Shown here: piece after piece, positions 28,200-28,655 of the stretch | How the letters are laid out: each line of letters starts with the position of its first letter | How positions within the stretch are numbered: the first letter of the stretch is position 1 | Source: Candidatus Aenigmatarchaeota archaeon | GTDB lineage: Archaea > Aenigmatarchaeota > Aenigmatarchaeia > QMZP01 | Reading direction: 5' to 3' | Assembly (NCBI GenBank): GCA_015520105.1 | Contig: WAQT01000006.1 | Coordinates: 1 to 28,655 of the forward strand | Length of the DNA stretch: 28,655 nucleotides | Notes under the pieces: generated by a model | Told to the model about the DNA's origin: nothing | What the model saw: the letters and a program-made list of their open reading frames with translations, nothing else | Database searches by the model: none | Translations under genes and position numbers: made by a program

Positions 28200-28655
28200 A
28201 TGGGAGTGTCAGTGTCTTATAATTCAAAAAGAGTGATTATGCCAGCTATATTATTTGTTTTATTGATTAGTTTTTTCGCTTCTATTACCGGGAACGTAAT
28301 ATCGATAGAAGAAACCGTAAGGTGCGAATTTACAGGAGTGTATTTGAATGCGCAATGCAAATTAAATAATATTGTAAAAACGGTTCCTGAAGGACAGGAC
28401 TACGTTGAATTCAATGTTGTTGGTGCCGTTGGAGCTACAAGAACTTTTGAAGGAATATGCGGAGATTCTTACTATCAGAAGAATTACACTCTTGGTAGTT
28501 CTAGCAAAACAGTGACATTCGACTGCCCAAGCTGCCAGGACAGCGATGGAAAGGACACATCAGTGAAGGGATACATCACTCTCTCCAACGGAAAGGTGTA
28601 CTACGACTACTGCATGGACAGCACCACTGTCACAGAAAGGATATGCAACGGAGAC
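28200..28655 (+). CDS. Secreted or membrane-anchored Cys-rich protein (5' part)
   Basis: From ATG 28200 the frame stays open for 152 codons to the window edge. It encodes a basic start (MGVSVSYNSKRVIM), a hydrophobic export signal (PAILFVLLISFFASITGNVIS) and an extracellular, beta-rich, cysteine-containing domain (ICGDSYYQKN, DCPSCQDSDGKD, RICNGD at the edge). The end resembles the beginning of Cys-rich surface repeats such as those at 13261-14862. The first 250 bases are more A/T-rich than the rest of the gene and than neighbouring genes. Function unknown; it continues outside the window. Confidence 0.75.
   Translation, partial: MGVSVSYNSKRVIMPAILFVLLISFFASITGNVISIEETVRCEFTGVYLNAQCKLNNIVKTVPEGQDYVEFNVVGAVGATRTFEGICGDSYYQKNYTLGSSSKTVTFDCPSCQDSDGKDTSVKGYITLSNGKVYYDYCMDSTTVTERICNGD

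Overview
The window is archaeal. It carries a TFB transcription initiation factor, an LSm/L37e pair, a Hef-type helicase with a separate XPF nuclease, a geranylgeranyl-reductase-type flavoenzyme, type IV pilus/archaellum-like secretion genes, and tRNA genes without encoded CCA and with introns. Many genes have a TATA box 21-30 nt upstream of the start codon and no room for a leader, so many mRNAs are probably leaderless. Compact genes, a TadB/TadC-like split of the pilus platform and large CARDB/NEW3-like surface proteins suggest a DPANN-type lineage (inference, low certainty).

Layout. 1-156: tail of an unidentified gene. 208-2523: phosphoenolpyruvate synthase. 2528-6340 (minus): HIT hydrolase, a PUA-less glutamate-5-kinase-like enzyme, a GGDEF protein and CTP synthase. 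6410-8362: a retropepsin-like RimB-type protein and the Hef helicase, diverging from one TATA element. 8502-9449: TFB. 9450-10455: a gap with a possible C/D-box RNA, then a metallophosphoesterase. 10456-11548: an RNA island with tRNA-Ala(GGC), tRNA-Val(UAC) and tRNA-Gly(CCC). 11570-13213 (minus): tRNA-binding-domain protein, XPF nuclease and two small proteins, with two overlapping start/stop junctions. 13261-16304: two convergent secreted, membrane-anchored proteins. 16408-16855 (minus): LSm and L37e. 16972-21767: an unknown membrane protein, a 1144-aa surface protein and a small FG-GAP-like protein. 21946-26007: pilus operon (pilin-like protein, ATPase, two platform halves). 26087-28073: RimK-like ligase and geranylgeranyl-reductase-like enzyme. 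28200-end: start of a further secreted protein.

The strongest unusual signal is the tRNA island. Each of the three adjacent tRNA genes is interrupted inside the T-loop at the same place (about 58/59), by roughly 44, 102 and 184 nt. The tRNA-Gly gene has a second insertion of about 196 nt in the anticodon loop. In all three, the 3' T-stem strand and acceptor strand reappear downstream with full complementarity, and tRNA-Ala keeps its G3-U70 identity pair. The tRNA-Val insert consists of two diverged tandem copies of a hairpin element of about 91 nt.

Other points of interest are a GGEEF protein with an intact RxxD site in an archaeon, a Hef split into helicase and nuclease genes about 4 kb apart, a RimB-like/RimK-like pair on the same contig, and two divergent gene pairs that each appear to use one palindromic TATA element.
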